Assembly: GCA_036526255.1 (NCBI GenBank)
Contig: DATCYW010000030.1
Span: forward strand, 1 to 64,000
Direction of reading: 5' to 3'
Source of the DNA: Malonomonas sp036526255
GTDB lineage: Bacteria; Desulfobacterota; Desulfuromonadia; Desulfuromonadales; Geopsychrobacteraceae
DNA: 64,000 nucleotides
A program made the position numbers and the translations under genes. Of the stretch, positions 53,170 through 62,638 are shown one piece after another (the stretch's first letter is position 1; each line of letters opens with the position of its first letter). The notes under the pieces were generated by a model that was not told the DNA's origin, did not search any database, and saw nothing but the letters and a program-made list of their open reading frames with translations.

Positions 53170-55359
53170 TTAGTTCGGCAGGATGAAATGGGGGCCGTCG
53201 ACCGGCCGACAGGAAAGCATATTGAAAGTGTTCTCAGCGGTTTCAGGCGCTCCGTACAAATAACCCTGCACTTCGCTGCAACCAAGGTTGAGCAGGTAAT
53301 CGAGCTGCAGCTGTGTTTCCACCCCTTCGGCGACCATGTGCAGCTTGAGCCCCTTGGCCATCATGGCGATGGCGTCAACCACGCAGGTCAGCTTCTGATC
53401 GGCGGCGATATCACGGACGAAGGAGCGGTCGATCTTCAGGGTGTTGACCGGGAAATTCTGCAGATAGCCCAAAGAAGAGTAGCCGCGGCCGAAATCATCG
53501 ATCGCCACCGACACCCCGTACTCGCGGAGCGCGTGCAGTTTTTTGACAATGACGCCGTTGCCCGACATCAGCCCCTGCTCGGCAATTTCGACCTCGAAAA
53601 TATCGCCGCTTAGATCGAACTCCTGCAGGGTCCCGATAAATTTGTCGACGAAGTTCTCCGCCTGAAACTGGACCGGCGAGAGATTGATCGAAATTTTCAG
53701 CTTGGGGATCCCCTTCGCCTGCCAGCGGACAATCTCTTCGCAGGTGGTACGCAGCACCCAATCACCGATCGGCACGATCAGTTTTGACTCTTCGGCGATA
53801 GAGATAAAGTCGCTGGGGAAGACCAGCCCCCGCTCTGGATGCCGCCAGCGCACCAGTGCTTCCATACCGATGATCATGTGGCTTAAAGGATCGACTTTCG
53901 GTTGAAAGAAGACCTCGAACTGCTGCTTTTCAAGGGCCAGATACAGGTCTCGTTCGACCAGCAGATAATTGGAATTACTGCCGCTCATGGCGTCGCTGTA
54001 GAAGCAGTAGCCGTCCTTACCGCTCGCCTTGACGTGGTACATGGCGATGTCGGCGCTCTGCAGCAGCGCCTCCTTGGTCTCACCGGCCAGCGGGTAGAGG
54101 GCGGCGCCGATACTCAGGCTGAGGTTGACCTCATGCTTGTTGATCAAGAACGGTCGCCGCACCGCATCGAGGATTTTTTCCGCCACCGCGGCGACACTCT
54201 CCTTACCGGAGATGTTCGGCAGCAGTAGCGAGAACTCGTCACCGCCGAACCGGCAGAGGGTATCTTCGGCCCGCAGACAGCGCAGAATCCGCTCTGAAAC
54301 CTGCTGCAGCGCCCGATCACCCATGGCATGGCCAAGCTTGTCGTTGATCTGCTTGAAGTGATCCAGGTCCAGAAACAGCAGGGCAAACTGCTGCTGATTG
54401 CGCCGGGCGTGGGCAAAGGCCTGGTTGATCCGGTCGTCAAACAGAACCCGGTTCGGCAAACGGGTCAGCAGGTCGTGATAGGCCTGATAGCTGATCTGTG
54501 CTTCGCTGTGTTTGCGGGCGGTAATGTCGCGGGCGCAACCGAAGGTGCCGAGAAAATTACGCGGACTATCTTTCCGGTCATCGTACATACCGAAGGCGTT
54601 CAGCTCAACGATCAGCTCGTGGTTGTCGAGACAGCGCACCCGGTCGCTCTCACGGTTGACCTGCAGACGGATCTCGATGTGCTGCTCCTCGCGCGCAGCA
54701 GCGCGTTGCTCACTGAAGTAGCTATGGATTTCGTCGGCGTTGTGCGGATGGATGATGGTGGAAAAGTGCTTTCCGAGCAGCTCGTTGCGCTTGTAATCGA
54801 GCAGCTCTTCGACCGTATCGTTGACGTAAGTAAAGACCCCCTGCGCATCGAGCATATAGATGAAATCGGGGGAACGGTTGACCATGAAGCGGTGCATCCG
54901 CTCCGACTCCTTGAGACTCAACTCAGTCTGCTGCAGAGCGCGGGACTGCCAGTGGTATTCGAGACAGTTGCGGACGCTGGTCAACAGCTCTTCGGCACCG
55001 TAAGGCTTGCGGACAAAATCGTAGGCGCCGTTGCGCAGCGCATCCTTGACCGCCGAAAAGGAGGACTCGCCGCTGATGACGATCACTTCACAGGGCAACG
55101 CCTGACCATTGATAAAGCTCTGCACCGCGCGGCCATCGATGACCGGCATCTGCAGATCGAGCAGCACCAGACTGAACGACTGCTGTTGCAGCTTGTCGAT
55201 CGCCTCGGCGCCGCCGGTGGCCTGCTCGACCTCATAGCCGTTCACCCGCAGCAGTGCCTGCAGGCTTTGCAACATCGCCCGCTGGTCATCAACGATCAGA
55301 ATGCGTGATCGTTCTCTGCTATCGGGAACCTTAATCCCGTCGGCTGGTCTGGCTTGCAC
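53170..55359 (-). CDS. response regulator with PAS, GGDEF and EAL domains
   Basis: The 729-residue protein joins a receiver domain (residues 18-135, phospho-acceptor Asp68 in LVLLDLQMP), a PAS domain (about 150-280), a diguanylate cyclase domain with RFGGDEF and the inhibitory RxxD site five residues before it (RAED), and an EAL domain. The EAL side keeps GMEALVRW, INLSPVQF, DDFGRGYSSL, LKIDRSF and VAEGVET, so it should degrade c-di-GMP. Both activities look intact. The start is GTG with GGGGGG upstream. It is 14 bases behind the kinase gene. Confidence 0.93.
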   Translation of the reverse strand: MQARPADGIKVPDSRERSRILIVDDQRAMLQSLQALLRVNGYEVEQATGGAEAIDKLQQQSFSLVLLDLQMPVIDGRAVQSFINGQALPCEVIVISGESSFSAVKDALRNGAYDFVRKPYGAEELLTSVRNCLEYHWQSRALQQTELSLKESERMHRFMVNRSPDFIYMLDAQGVFTYVNDTVEELLDYKRNELLGKHFSTIIHPHNADEIHSYFSEQRAAAREEQHIEIRLQVNRESDRVRCLDNHELIVELNAFGMYDDRKDSPRNFLGTFGCARDITARKHSEAQISYQAYHDLLTRLPNRVLFDDRINQAFAHARRNQQQFALLFLDLDHFKQINDKLGHAMGDRALQQVSERILRCLRAEDTLCRFGGDEFSLLLPNISGKESVAAVAEKILDAVRRPFLINKHEVNLSLSIGAALYPLAGETKEALLQSADIAMYHVKASGKDGYCFYSDAMSGSNSNYLLVERDLYLALEKQQFEVFFQPKVDPLSHMIIGMEALVRWRHPERGLVFPSDFISIAEESKLIVPIGDWVLRTTCEEIVRWQAKGIPKLKISINLSPVQFQAENFVDKFIGTLQEFDLSGDIFEVEIAEQGLMSGNGVIVKKLHALREYGVSVAIDDFGRGYSSLGYLQNFPVNTLKIDRSFVRDIAADQKLTCVVDAIAMMAKGLKLHMVAEGVETQLQLDYLLNLGCSEVQGYLYGAPETAENTFNMLSCRPVDGPHFILPN

Positions 55360-55373
55360 GATTCCCCCCTGCT

Positions 55374-57410
55374 TTATTCCGTATCCGACCCGACATCCCC
55401 TGCCGGGATGCGCAGACTGAAGCCTGCACCCGCCCCCGGGACATTCTGATAGCTGATCTGGCCACCCAGATCAGTTATCATGCTCTTCACAATGCTCAGG
55501 CCGACTCCGGCATGCCCCGGCCCCTTGGTGCTGACGATCGGCCGGAACAGCTTCTGCTGCACCAATGCGTCGATCCCCGGGCCGTCATCCTGAACGTCAA
55601 TTTCGACATAGCGCTTGCCATCGGAGCAATAAATGTCGCGCGACAGCAGAGAAATCCGGCCGGCCGAACCTATGGCTTCAGCAGCGTTTTTGATCAGATT
55701 GACCAGAATCTGCTTGATCAGCAGCGCATTGGTCTGAACCTTGCGCAAATTTTCCTGCAGCATCAGCTCAAGCTTGATGTTGCGCGGCTCAAGTTCGCAG
55801 GGCGCGAGTGATTCAAGCACTTCATGGATCAACTCGTTCAGGCAGATTGCGCTGCCTGGAAACGCCGGCATTTCCTGCTGGTTAAGATAGTAATTGAGGA
55901 TGCCGTCGATCCGCCGGACCTCTTTTTTGATCGAATCAGCCAACTCACGATTGTCGGTGTCCGCCAGCACATGATGGAGAACTTCAGCGTAGTTACCGAT
56001 GATCGTCAGCGGGTTGCCGACCTCATGACTGACCCTGCGCAACAGACCGACCCCTTCGCCGAAGAGGTCGTTGCCATTCAAGCTGAGCTGCGCCAGCGAT
56101 TCACAGATCACCTTGGCGATCATCTGCAGGCGTAGCGCCTGCAGCGGTACCAGTTCGGCCTCAGTAGTAAAGCCGAGCACAAAAACACCGAGCAGCCGCT
56201 CATCAACCCGAAACGGCTGGCAGAAAAATTCAGCACTGCGGCAGAGTCGCTGCAGCATCTGATCGGCAATCGAGAGCGGCAACTGCGCCTGCAGGGTATG
56301 CAGCGGCTCCCCCTTGAGCAGCGCCTGGGCGGCCAGCCCGGCCGTGCCATCCAGCGGAATGCTGAGTTCACCGATCAAATGGGCCTGCCCCTGGGCGGCA
56401 ACACCAACCAGCTGCTTGCCACGCTGATCGGCCGACAGAAAGATAGCCTCAGGAGCGGCGCTGGCCTCCAGATACAGATTGCGCGCCGCACTGACCAGCT
56501 CTTCCAGACTGTTACTGCCACTGAGCCGCGCCCGCACCCCTTCCTGATCAGCCAGAGTAAAAACCAGTTCGTTCAGGGCGTTCAACTGTGCAGAAAATTC
56601 CCGTAGCAGCAGCTCAGAATCGTCCAGAGCCGGCTGGCTGGATTGATAAAGATCGCGCGCCCAATCAAACAGGTAGGCCATTTCGCTGCCGCGGAAGCTG
56701 AACAGCCGTTTCGCTAATTCTGTCGTTGTTTCACTGAGTTTCTGCGGCTCGCGGCTGAACTGAAAAGCCAGCCGGGTGATTTTCAGCAGCGGGCTGCTGC
56801 GCTCGATCTGCTGCGCATCGACGTGCAGAAAACGCACAGCGTCGACCAGAAAGGAATCGAACTGCCAGCTGCCGACCAGCTCTTCGAGGAGCTGCAAATG
56901 ATCGGTGCCGTACATTTCATCTTCGCGGCGGCGCAGACCGGCACTGCTGAGCGGCTCGGCCGCCAGCTCGACGTAGTCACTGCGGTGACTGGCGAACAGC
57001 AGATGATTCCCCAGCGGCAGCAGGGTACCAGCCAGGTGCGCTTCCTCGACGTGCGGATAATTGACCGTTGGTGCGATACATTGCGCCGACTGTCCGGCAA
57101 CCCGCGACAGATACCAGAGCTGGCTGAGAAAACGCAGTTCAGCGGTCGAAAAATCGGCGCAAATCAGCTGCCTGGCTGCCTGCAGCACCAGACCGCATAG
57201 AACCGGCAAACCAACCGCCTGAATTGACGAACTGATCGGCTCGCTGGCAACAATGTGCTTCGGCGAAGTTTTCTGCGCAGCCTGAATAAGCCGTGCCGAC
57301 AGGGGCGCATCCTGCAGAATAATTTCTGCCAGGACCTGCGGTTCGCTCCCCTCCAGACAGGCTTTCAGCAAGGGTACCAACACTTGCGGCGAACTAAAAA
57401 GTTCAGCCAT
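55374..57410 (-). CDS. HDOD-GAF histidine kinase
   Basis: The 678-residue sensor has an N-terminal HDOD domain (about 1-230), a GAF-like middle part (about 270-440) and a kinase core with the phospho-His in RRVSHEVGNPLTIIGNYAEVL, NLIKNAAEAIG (N box), VQDDGPGID (G1) and GHAGVGLSIV (G2). No membrane segment is seen, so the signal is internal. The ATG at 57410 (MAELFSSPQV) follows AGAGGGGGGT. A longer start at 57446 is less likely. It is probably the partner of the c-di-GMP response regulator downstream. Confidence 0.9.
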   Translation of the reverse strand: MAELFSSPQVLVPLLKACLEGSEPQVLAEIILQDAPLSARLIQAAQKTSPKHIVASEPISSSIQAVGLPVLCGLVLQAARQLICADFSTAELRFLSQLWYLSRVAGQSAQCIAPTVNYPHVEEAHLAGTLLPLGNHLLFASHRSDYVELAAEPLSSAGLRRREDEMYGTDHLQLLEELVGSWQFDSFLVDAVRFLHVDAQQIERSSPLLKITRLAFQFSREPQKLSETTTELAKRLFSFRGSEMAYLFDWARDLYQSSQPALDDSELLLREFSAQLNALNELVFTLADQEGVRARLSGSNSLEELVSAARNLYLEASAAPEAIFLSADQRGKQLVGVAAQGQAHLIGELSIPLDGTAGLAAQALLKGEPLHTLQAQLPLSIADQMLQRLCRSAEFFCQPFRVDERLLGVFVLGFTTEAELVPLQALRLQMIAKVICESLAQLSLNGNDLFGEGVGLLRRVSHEVGNPLTIIGNYAEVLHHVLADTDNRELADSIKKEVRRIDGILNYYLNQQEMPAFPGSAICLNELIHEVLESLAPCELEPRNIKLELMLQENLRKVQTNALLIKQILVNLIKNAAEAIGSAGRISLLSRDIYCSDGKRYVEIDVQDDGPGIDALVQQKLFRPIVSTKGPGHAGVGLSIVKSMITDLGGQISYQNVPGAGAGFSLRIPAGDVGSDTE

Positions 57411-57965
57411 ACCCCCCTCTGTGCAATGCATCTCAGTCAAGGTCATAGATGATGAATTCTATTCTTTCCCGGCAAATCAACGCTCACGGGTTGGCACAAT
57501 CAAAACAGCCGTCGAAGTTCGGCAGCCTAAAAAAATCCACCTTGCATTATCACCCGAAAGAAAGAATCAGGCAAGCCACAAATAGATAATTCTACTTAAC
57601 TTTCAGACACTTAGACTTAGACAGCAACCGCCCGATACATTAATGAACCTTTGCCAACGACATGAAACGTTCCCCCCTCGATATACCTCATTCAACCCCA
57701 GCAACCTACTGAAAATTAATAGCTCAACTTCCATCTCGATCATTAGCGCCGCCTTCGCCCCCTGGATATAAACAGTAAAAACGCCACAAAATTAAGGTCA
57801 AATTAAAACCTTGTTCAAGACACAGCTGCCGACCAAGAGCACCCCTGCAATGAAACACCTGCGGTCACAGGCGACAAATCCGAAACAGCGGAAAGCTTTG
57901 ACAGCAGCAAGCGACCATCAATATACTCCCTTGAGTAAAAAAACGACTTACACAATGAGGTACAG
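57411..57965. other. divergent regulatory region with no gene
   Basis: About 550 bases between the HDOD kinase and the triple-GAF activator carry no supported gene. The plus-strand promoter is at 57898-57927. The rest is less GC-rich than the coding DNA around it and contains no recognisable riboswitch, including the c-di-GMP class, and no tRNA. TGGCACAATC near 57492 lacks a -12 partner and was not called. Confidence 0.5.
57898..57927 (+). promoter_or_regulatory. sigma-70 promoter of the triple-GAF activator
   Basis: TTGACA (57898-57903), an 18-base spacer and TATACT (57922-57927) are a near-consensus pair. Transcription would start about 30 bases before the ATG at 57966. Confidence 0.7.
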
Positions 57966-60782
57966 ATGAACAACGCCGCCATCCGTCAGCTAGAGGCCCA
58001 TATCCGGCAGTTTGATCGCTTCGGCAAAGAGAACCTTGAAGAGATCCTGCACACCCTGATCGAAAGCGTTCAGGCGCTCGACAACGGGGGCTTCTGCCGG
58101 ATCTACCTTGAAGACCTGACCAAGGGCGCCCTGACCTGCGTCGCCGCAGCAGGTGGGGAAGTCGGCCAGGTGCGGGAAAAATCCTTTCCGATCAACAGTG
58201 ACAGCTTTCTGGTTTCGCAGGTCTACCAGCAGCTGAAAGAGCTGGCCATTGATGACCTGACCAAGCATCCGGCCGACCTGCCGGCCAGCTCCGGCAGCCG
58301 GGCCGGCGCCAGCTACCTGTTGCCGCTCAGCCACCTCGGACGACCGATCGGCGTGCTCTGCCTGGACCGCAGCCGGCCGGGGAAATTTCCGCAGGAAAAC
58401 CGCTTGCGCCAGTTACGCCATCTACTCATGGCGGTTGCGCCGATCCTGAACCGGGCGCGAAAATACCACCAGCAGCTGCTGCTGGCCAGACGGGTCGACG
58501 AAGCCAAAAAGCGCGAAGCGGCGCTGTTCATGGTGGAATCGGCCGCCCACCTGATCGACCAGGTTGCGCTGGCTTCAGTGCTGATCCCTATTCCGACTGA
58601 GATCGAAGGCGAACGCAGGCTGCAGATTCTCGCCTCTTACTCGAAAGAGCCCGAAGCCGGAAAACTTTACGAAGAAGAGCGGCTGATCAACCTGACCCCG
58701 GGAGAATCACTGCTGGCCCGCTTTATCAACCGCTCCGGGGTGATCGCTGACGACAGCCTGCTGAGCCCGCTCTACATTCCGGTGCTGGCCAACGAAACGC
58801 TGCAGAAACGTTTTCTGACCGAAGAGCTGGGGCTCAAGTCGCTCTACATGGTGCCACGCTTCGACGCACGCACCCGACGGGTGATCTGCCTGGTCAACTA
58901 CTACACCAAAGAACACTACCAGTTCAGCCCCTTCGAGCGCGGCCTGCTGGAAGCGCACGCCGAAATGGCGCAACGGGTGGTACAGGAGATCGGCGACGAA
59001 CACCTCGAAATCCAGGTCCTCTCTGAGATCGGTGACCTGCTGCAGCAATCCGGTGACGGGCTGCAGCCCTTTCTGCACCGGGTGCTCTCCAAGGCGACGC
59101 AGCTGATCGGCGCCGATACCGGCAGCATCGCGCTGGTGCGCGAGCAGGCCGGAGCACGCTGGCTGGTGGTGGAGGATGCGCAGGGCGGGCTGGTCGGTGC
59201 CAAGAGTAAAGACTGGATGAAGAAAAACATCCCGCCGATCCGCATCGGCGGCAAGGAGCTGCCCGAAGCACAGCGCAGCCTGACCGGCCTGGCCGCCACC
59301 ACCGGCCAACCGGCGATCCTTGCCGACACCCTGGCGGAGGCGGGCAAAGAATTCTACCTGCAGGTGACCGAGGCGATCCGTTGCGAGATCGCCGTGCCGG
59401 TCATTTATGAAGAGAAGGTGCTGGCGGTGATCTGTCTCGACAGCCTGCGGCCCCACTATTTTACCGGCGAGCATCGCCGCATCCTGCTGATTATTGAGCG
59501 GATGATCGGCCACCACCTATTCATCCTGCAGAAGATCGAACAGCTGACCAGCGAGATCGACCGACTGCGGCAGGATGTCGATTACAAAGACCCGAGCATC
59601 TCCTCCTACCGGCTCGGCAACATCATCGGTAACTCGGCAAAGACCCAGGAGACGATCAAAACGATTCAGCGAATCACCCCGCCGCTCTGCCAACGGATCG
59701 CCCGCTGGAAAAAGCCGAGCGGCCCGGAGCTGAGTGAGCCGCTCGGCCTGCCGTCAATCCTGATTACCGGTGAAACCGGCGCCGGCAAGGAGTTTCTGTT
59801 TAACAACCTGTTCACCCAGCTTAATCACATCTACCGCGAGCTGCTACCGGGACAGGGCACCCTGCCACTGAAAAAGACCAACATTGCCGCCTACAGTGGC
59901 GAATTGACCTATTCGGAGCTGTTCGGCCACAAGCGGGGCGCCTTTACCGGTGCCCACACCGACCGGCGCGGCATTCTCGAAGAGGCTGATGGCGGGGTGG
60001 TGTTTCTCGATGAAATTGGCGACGCCGATCCCAAGACCCAGGTCCAGCTGCTGCGTTTTCTCGACAGCGGTGAATTCGTCCGCCTGGGGGAGAATATCAC
60101 CCGCCATTCGCAGGCGCTGCTGGTCGCCGGTACCAACCGCGACCTTAGGCAGCTGATCGCCGAAGGCAAATTCCGCGAAGACCTCTACCACCGGCTTTCG
60201 GAGCTGATCATCGAAGTCCCCTCTCTCAACCAGCGCCGGGAGGACATCCCTGACCTGGCGGTGCACTTTCTCGGCCGACTGTTTCAAGCCTACCGGCTGC
60301 CGGAACAGACCGCTGAGGATGCGCCATCTCTCAGCCCGGAGGCCAAAGAACTGCTGTCACAGCATCACTACACCGGCAATGTGCGCGAACTGCGCAGCGT
60401 TCTGTTACGGGCGATGCTGTTTCGCAGCGGCAAGCTGATCCAGCATAAAGAGATCAAGCAGGCCCTGCAGCCGCACGGCGGGCTGATCGGCACTGAACGT
60501 AAAGACTCACTGGAGAAACAGCTGGTCGAAGAGGTGCTGCAGAAGATCAATTCAGGGGAGAGCGACTTCTGGCAGGCGCTTTACCACCCCTATTCAGAAA
60601 AAAGGATAACCCGTGAAGGGGTGCTGCAGGTGATCGAGGAAGCCCGCCGCCAGGGTGCGATGAGCATGCCGAAACTGGCCCGCGCCCTGAAAGCCTGCGA
60701 CCCCGCCGACAGCTCGGCAGAAGGGCGCAAGAGCTTCTACCGCTTTAAGAATTTTCTCTACAAAACCATCCGCGTCAGCTAG
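57966..60782 (+). CDS. triple-GAF, sigma-54-interacting AAA+ regulator
   Basis: The 938-residue protein has three GAF-like modules in a row (about 5-165, 180-340 and 345-525), a linker, and an AAA+ domain with Walker A GETGAGKE (about 601-608), the sigma-54 contact GAFTGA (about 658-663) and Walker B GGVVFLDEIGD. The C-terminal 110 residues do not show the usual Fis helix-turn-helix. Instead they have a region ending MSMPKLARALKACD and KSFYRFKNFLYKTIR, which may be another DNA- or protein-binding domain. A GAGGTACAG site precedes the start. Signals and targets are unknown. Confidence 0.9.
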   Translation: MNNAAIRQLEAHIRQFDRFGKENLEEILHTLIESVQALDNGGFCRIYLEDLTKGALTCVAAAGGEVGQVREKSFPINSDSFLVSQVYQQLKELAIDDLTKHPADLPASSGSRAGASYLLPLSHLGRPIGVLCLDRSRPGKFPQENRLRQLRHLLMAVAPILNRARKYHQQLLLARRVDEAKKREAALFMVESAAHLIDQVALASVLIPIPTEIEGERRLQILASYSKEPEAGKLYEEERLINLTPGESLLARFINRSGVIADDSLLSPLYIPVLANETLQKRFLTEELGLKSLYMVPRFDARTRRVICLVNYYTKEHYQFSPFERGLLEAHAEMAQRVVQEIGDEHLEIQVLSEIGDLLQQSGDGLQPFLHRVLSKATQLIGADTGSIALVREQAGARWLVVEDAQGGLVGAKSKDWMKKNIPPIRIGGKELPEAQRSLTGLAATTGQPAILADTLAEAGKEFYLQVTEAIRCEIAVPVIYEEKVLAVICLDSLRPHYFTGEHRRILLIIERMIGHHLFILQKIEQLTSEIDRLRQDVDYKDPSISSYRLGNIIGNSAKTQETIKTIQRITPPLCQRIARWKKPSGPELSEPLGLPSILITGETGAGKEFLFNNLFTQLNHIYRELLPGQGTLPLKKTNIAAYSGELTYSELFGHKRGAFTGAHTDRRGILEEADGGVVFLDEIGDADPKTQVQLLRFLDSGEFVRLGENITRHSQALLVAGTNRDLRQLIAEGKFREDLYHRLSELIIEVPSLNQRREDIPDLAVHFLGRLFQAYRLPEQTAEDAPSLSPEAKELLSQHHYTGNVRELRSVLLRAMLFRSGKLIQHKEIKQALQPHGGLIGTERKDSLEKQLVEEVLQKINSGESDFWQALYHPYSEKRITREGVLQVIEEARRQGAMSMPKLARALKACDPADSSAEGRKSFYRFKNFLYKTIRVS

Positions 60783-60787
60783 CGACC

Positions 60788-60826
60788 ATAAAAAAACCGG
60801 GGAAGAGCGCAATGCTCCTCCCCGGT
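60788..60826 (-). terminator. terminator of the selenoprotein operon
   Basis: On the minus strand a stem of twelve pairs with one mismatch (ACCGGGGAgGAGC against its mate) is followed by a seven-base U-run, seven bases after the selenoprotein stop. It also lies behind the convergent triple-GAF gene. Confidence 0.85.
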
Positions 60827-60832
60827 ATTTAC

Positions 60833-61666
60833 TCAACCTCCCAGATCCGCCCTGGTCGGCGGCTGATAATCCGAATACTTCTCGCGCCGCCAGCGAAATG
60901 GCGAATCGACGATGCTGCCGGCCTGTTCGATCTGGTAGAGGGCGCGGAACGCCTCCAGCAGCACGGCGCGCTGTTGCGGCCGGTTATGCGGCTCGCCGAG
61001 CGGGTGCCCGAACGGCCAGCGTAAAAACAGGGTTCGCGGCGGCCGCACCTTCTCAGAATATTCCCGGACAATCGAAATCCCGATGGTCGGAATCCCGGCC
61101 CGCTCTATCTCTCGCTGTATCAATCCCACGGATTGATTGCAGATGCCTCAGGCGGGGGTCAACAGAACCAGATCGACCCGGTCCCGCTTCAGCCTTTTGA
61201 CAATCTCCTGCGCCTGCTCTTCGATCAGCGTCAGAATATGCCGGCCGTCGATGTGCCCCATGAAGGCGTAGTGGGTCGGCGCCAGCTCGCCGAGCACCCC
61301 TTCGTCAACCAGCTGCTGTAATGGTTCCAGCGGCAGGATAATATTCGGGTCCCGATCAGCGTCGCTGTGATCGTAATAGTCATGAGTGATCTTGAAATCA
61401 CTGAGCAGAGTAGCACCATCAAGCTCGCGAAAACTGGGGTCGCCATCCTTGTCGAGCATATCGAAGGGGGTTTGACTGGCGTGATGAATACCGGAAGTAG
61501 TCACCACCGCCAGTCTTGCCTGCCGCAATGGTATCTGCGGCCGGACAAAGGGGATCGCGCCTTCTGTTTCCCAGGGTTTGTAGGCATCGACAAAACGCTT
61601 TGCCAGAGCCGGCGAGCGGGTGGCTAGCCGTGCCAGCAGGCGATTTTTCAGGCGCGCAAAGGACAT
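60833..61666 (-). CDS. GrdB/PrdB-like selenoprotein with in-frame UGA
   Basis: Two ORFs of 172 and 98 residues are in the same frame and separated by a single UGA codon at 61148-61150. Read through, they give a 277-residue protein with selenocysteine at position 173 in LLTPA-U-GIC-NQSVGLIQR. The U-x-x-C pair is a redox centre. The phrases KDGDPSFRELDG, THDYYDHSDAD and HYAFMGHIDG match the GrdB/PrdB reductase selenoprotein family, although grdA, grdC or prdA are not nearby, so the substrate is unknown. A GGAGAG site precedes the ATG at 61666. It sits 24 bases after the rhodanese gene. A hairpin follows the UGA. Confidence 0.9.
61119..61137 (-). promoter_or_regulatory. candidate bacterial SECIS hairpin
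   Basis: On the minus strand ATCAATCC-GTG-GGATTGAT is a perfect eight-pair stem with a GUG loop, beginning 11 bases after the UGA codon. A small internal loop allows two further G-C pairs below. Bacterial selenocysteine insertion elements are stem-loops in this position with G-U in the loop, read by SelB. The pairing also keeps the reading frame intact. Confidence 0.78.
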
Positions 61667-61690
61667 CGGTTCTCTCCAGTCAACAGTGTT

Positions 61691-62623
61691 TCAGTTGGTT
61701 TTTGCCAGGGTGTCGGCGCTCTCAAGCTGACCATCGACATTGATGATCGGCAGGGTCGGATTGTTGGCCCATTCAATCCAGGAGCCATCGTAATTTTTCA
61801 CTTTCTGATAACCAAGCCCCTGCAGCACCAGGGTTGCGTAGGCGGAACGGATGCCGGTCTGACAATGGGCAATGATCTCACGCTCAGAAGTGATACCGTG
61901 CTCCTGCAGCAGCTGCACAATCTCCGCCTCGCTCTTGAGAACTTTAACACCGTTGACCTCCTTCTGCAGGTTGGTCCAGTTCAGGGCCACCGCGCCAGGG
62001 ATATGACCGCCACGGTTGGCGCGCACTTCGCTGCCGGCATATTCTTCCGGACGACGGGTGTCCCAGATCAGCACACTGGGGTTCTCCAGCCGGGTCAGCA
62101 GATAATCCCCTTCAGCGCGGGAATCCTGTGACTGCAGGGCGGCTGACAGCTGATAGTTCGATGGCTGGGCGGCAGCAGTCGGAAAGATCGTGGTGGGATG
62201 CTTCTCCGCCGCCCATTTTTGATAACCACCGTCCAGCACATAAGCCTGCTGATGGCCGTGATAACGCAGCGTCCAGACAAAACGCGCGGCGTAAGGATTA
62301 TCGTCCTCGGCGTAAGCCACCACCGGGGTCTGCTCGGTTACGCCAAGTCGGCTGAGCAGAGCGGCCAGCGCCTTGGCCTGCGGAACCAGACTCTTGACGC
62401 CGTTACGGGTCTCCAGAAACTCGGCCCGATCGATATGCGCCGCACCATCGATATGGCCGAGCACGAACAGCGGCAGACGCCGCACGTCAACCACCACCGC
62501 CTGATCACGGTTTTTCACCAGCCAGTCGCTGCTGACAAAATAATCACTGAGGGCCGCTTCAGCAGAAACCCCGGTCAGCGAAATGAACGCCACGACAAAT
62601 AAACCTAAAATTAAACGCTGCAT
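61691..62623 (-). CDS. periplasmic two-domain rhodanese sulfurtransferase
   Basis: A 310-residue protein with an N-terminal signal peptide (MQRLILGLFVVAFISLTGVSAEA) and two rhodanese domains. The second has the active-site Cys254 in IIAHCQTGIRSAY. The first has VAYAEDDNPYAAR at that place and no cysteine, as in thiosulfate and mercaptopyruvate sulfurtransferases. CRxGxx[RT]-type loop detail, which would separate these two, is not decisive. A GGAGG site precedes the ATG. It is co-transcribed with the selenoprotein, 24 bases downstream, which suggests a shared sulfur or selenium redox task. Confidence 0.9.
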   Translation of the reverse strand: MQRLILGLFVVAFISLTGVSAEAALSDYFVSSDWLVKNRDQAVVVDVRRLPLFVLGHIDGAAHIDRAEFLETRNGVKSLVPQAKALAALLSRLGVTEQTPVVAYAEDDNPYAARFVWTLRYHGHQQAYVLDGGYQKWAAEKHPTTIFPTAAAQPSNYQLSAALQSQDSRAEGDYLLTRLENPSVLIWDTRRPEEYAGSEVRANRGGHIPGAVALNWTNLQKEVNGVKVLKSEAEIVQLLQEHGITSEREIIAHCQTGIRSAYATLVLQGLGYQKVKNYDGSWIEWANNPTLPIINVDGQLESADTLAKTN

Positions 62624-62638
62624 ATTGTGCCTCCATTG

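Noticed and set aside
54328..55308. Plus-strand ORF of 326 codons opposite the GGDEF-EAL gene
   Set aside because: It is antisense to intact REC, PAS and GGDEF motifs and has no start signals.
57490..57505. TGGCACAATC as a -24 element of a sigma-54 promoter
   Set aside because: No TTGC lies at the required distance on either strand.
60833..61129. Independent 98-residue gene with its own start at 61129
   Set aside because: The supposed start has no ribosome site, the frame is continuous with the upstream ORF except for the UGA, and the conserved LTPA-U-GIC block spans the junction. One selenoprotein explains both.
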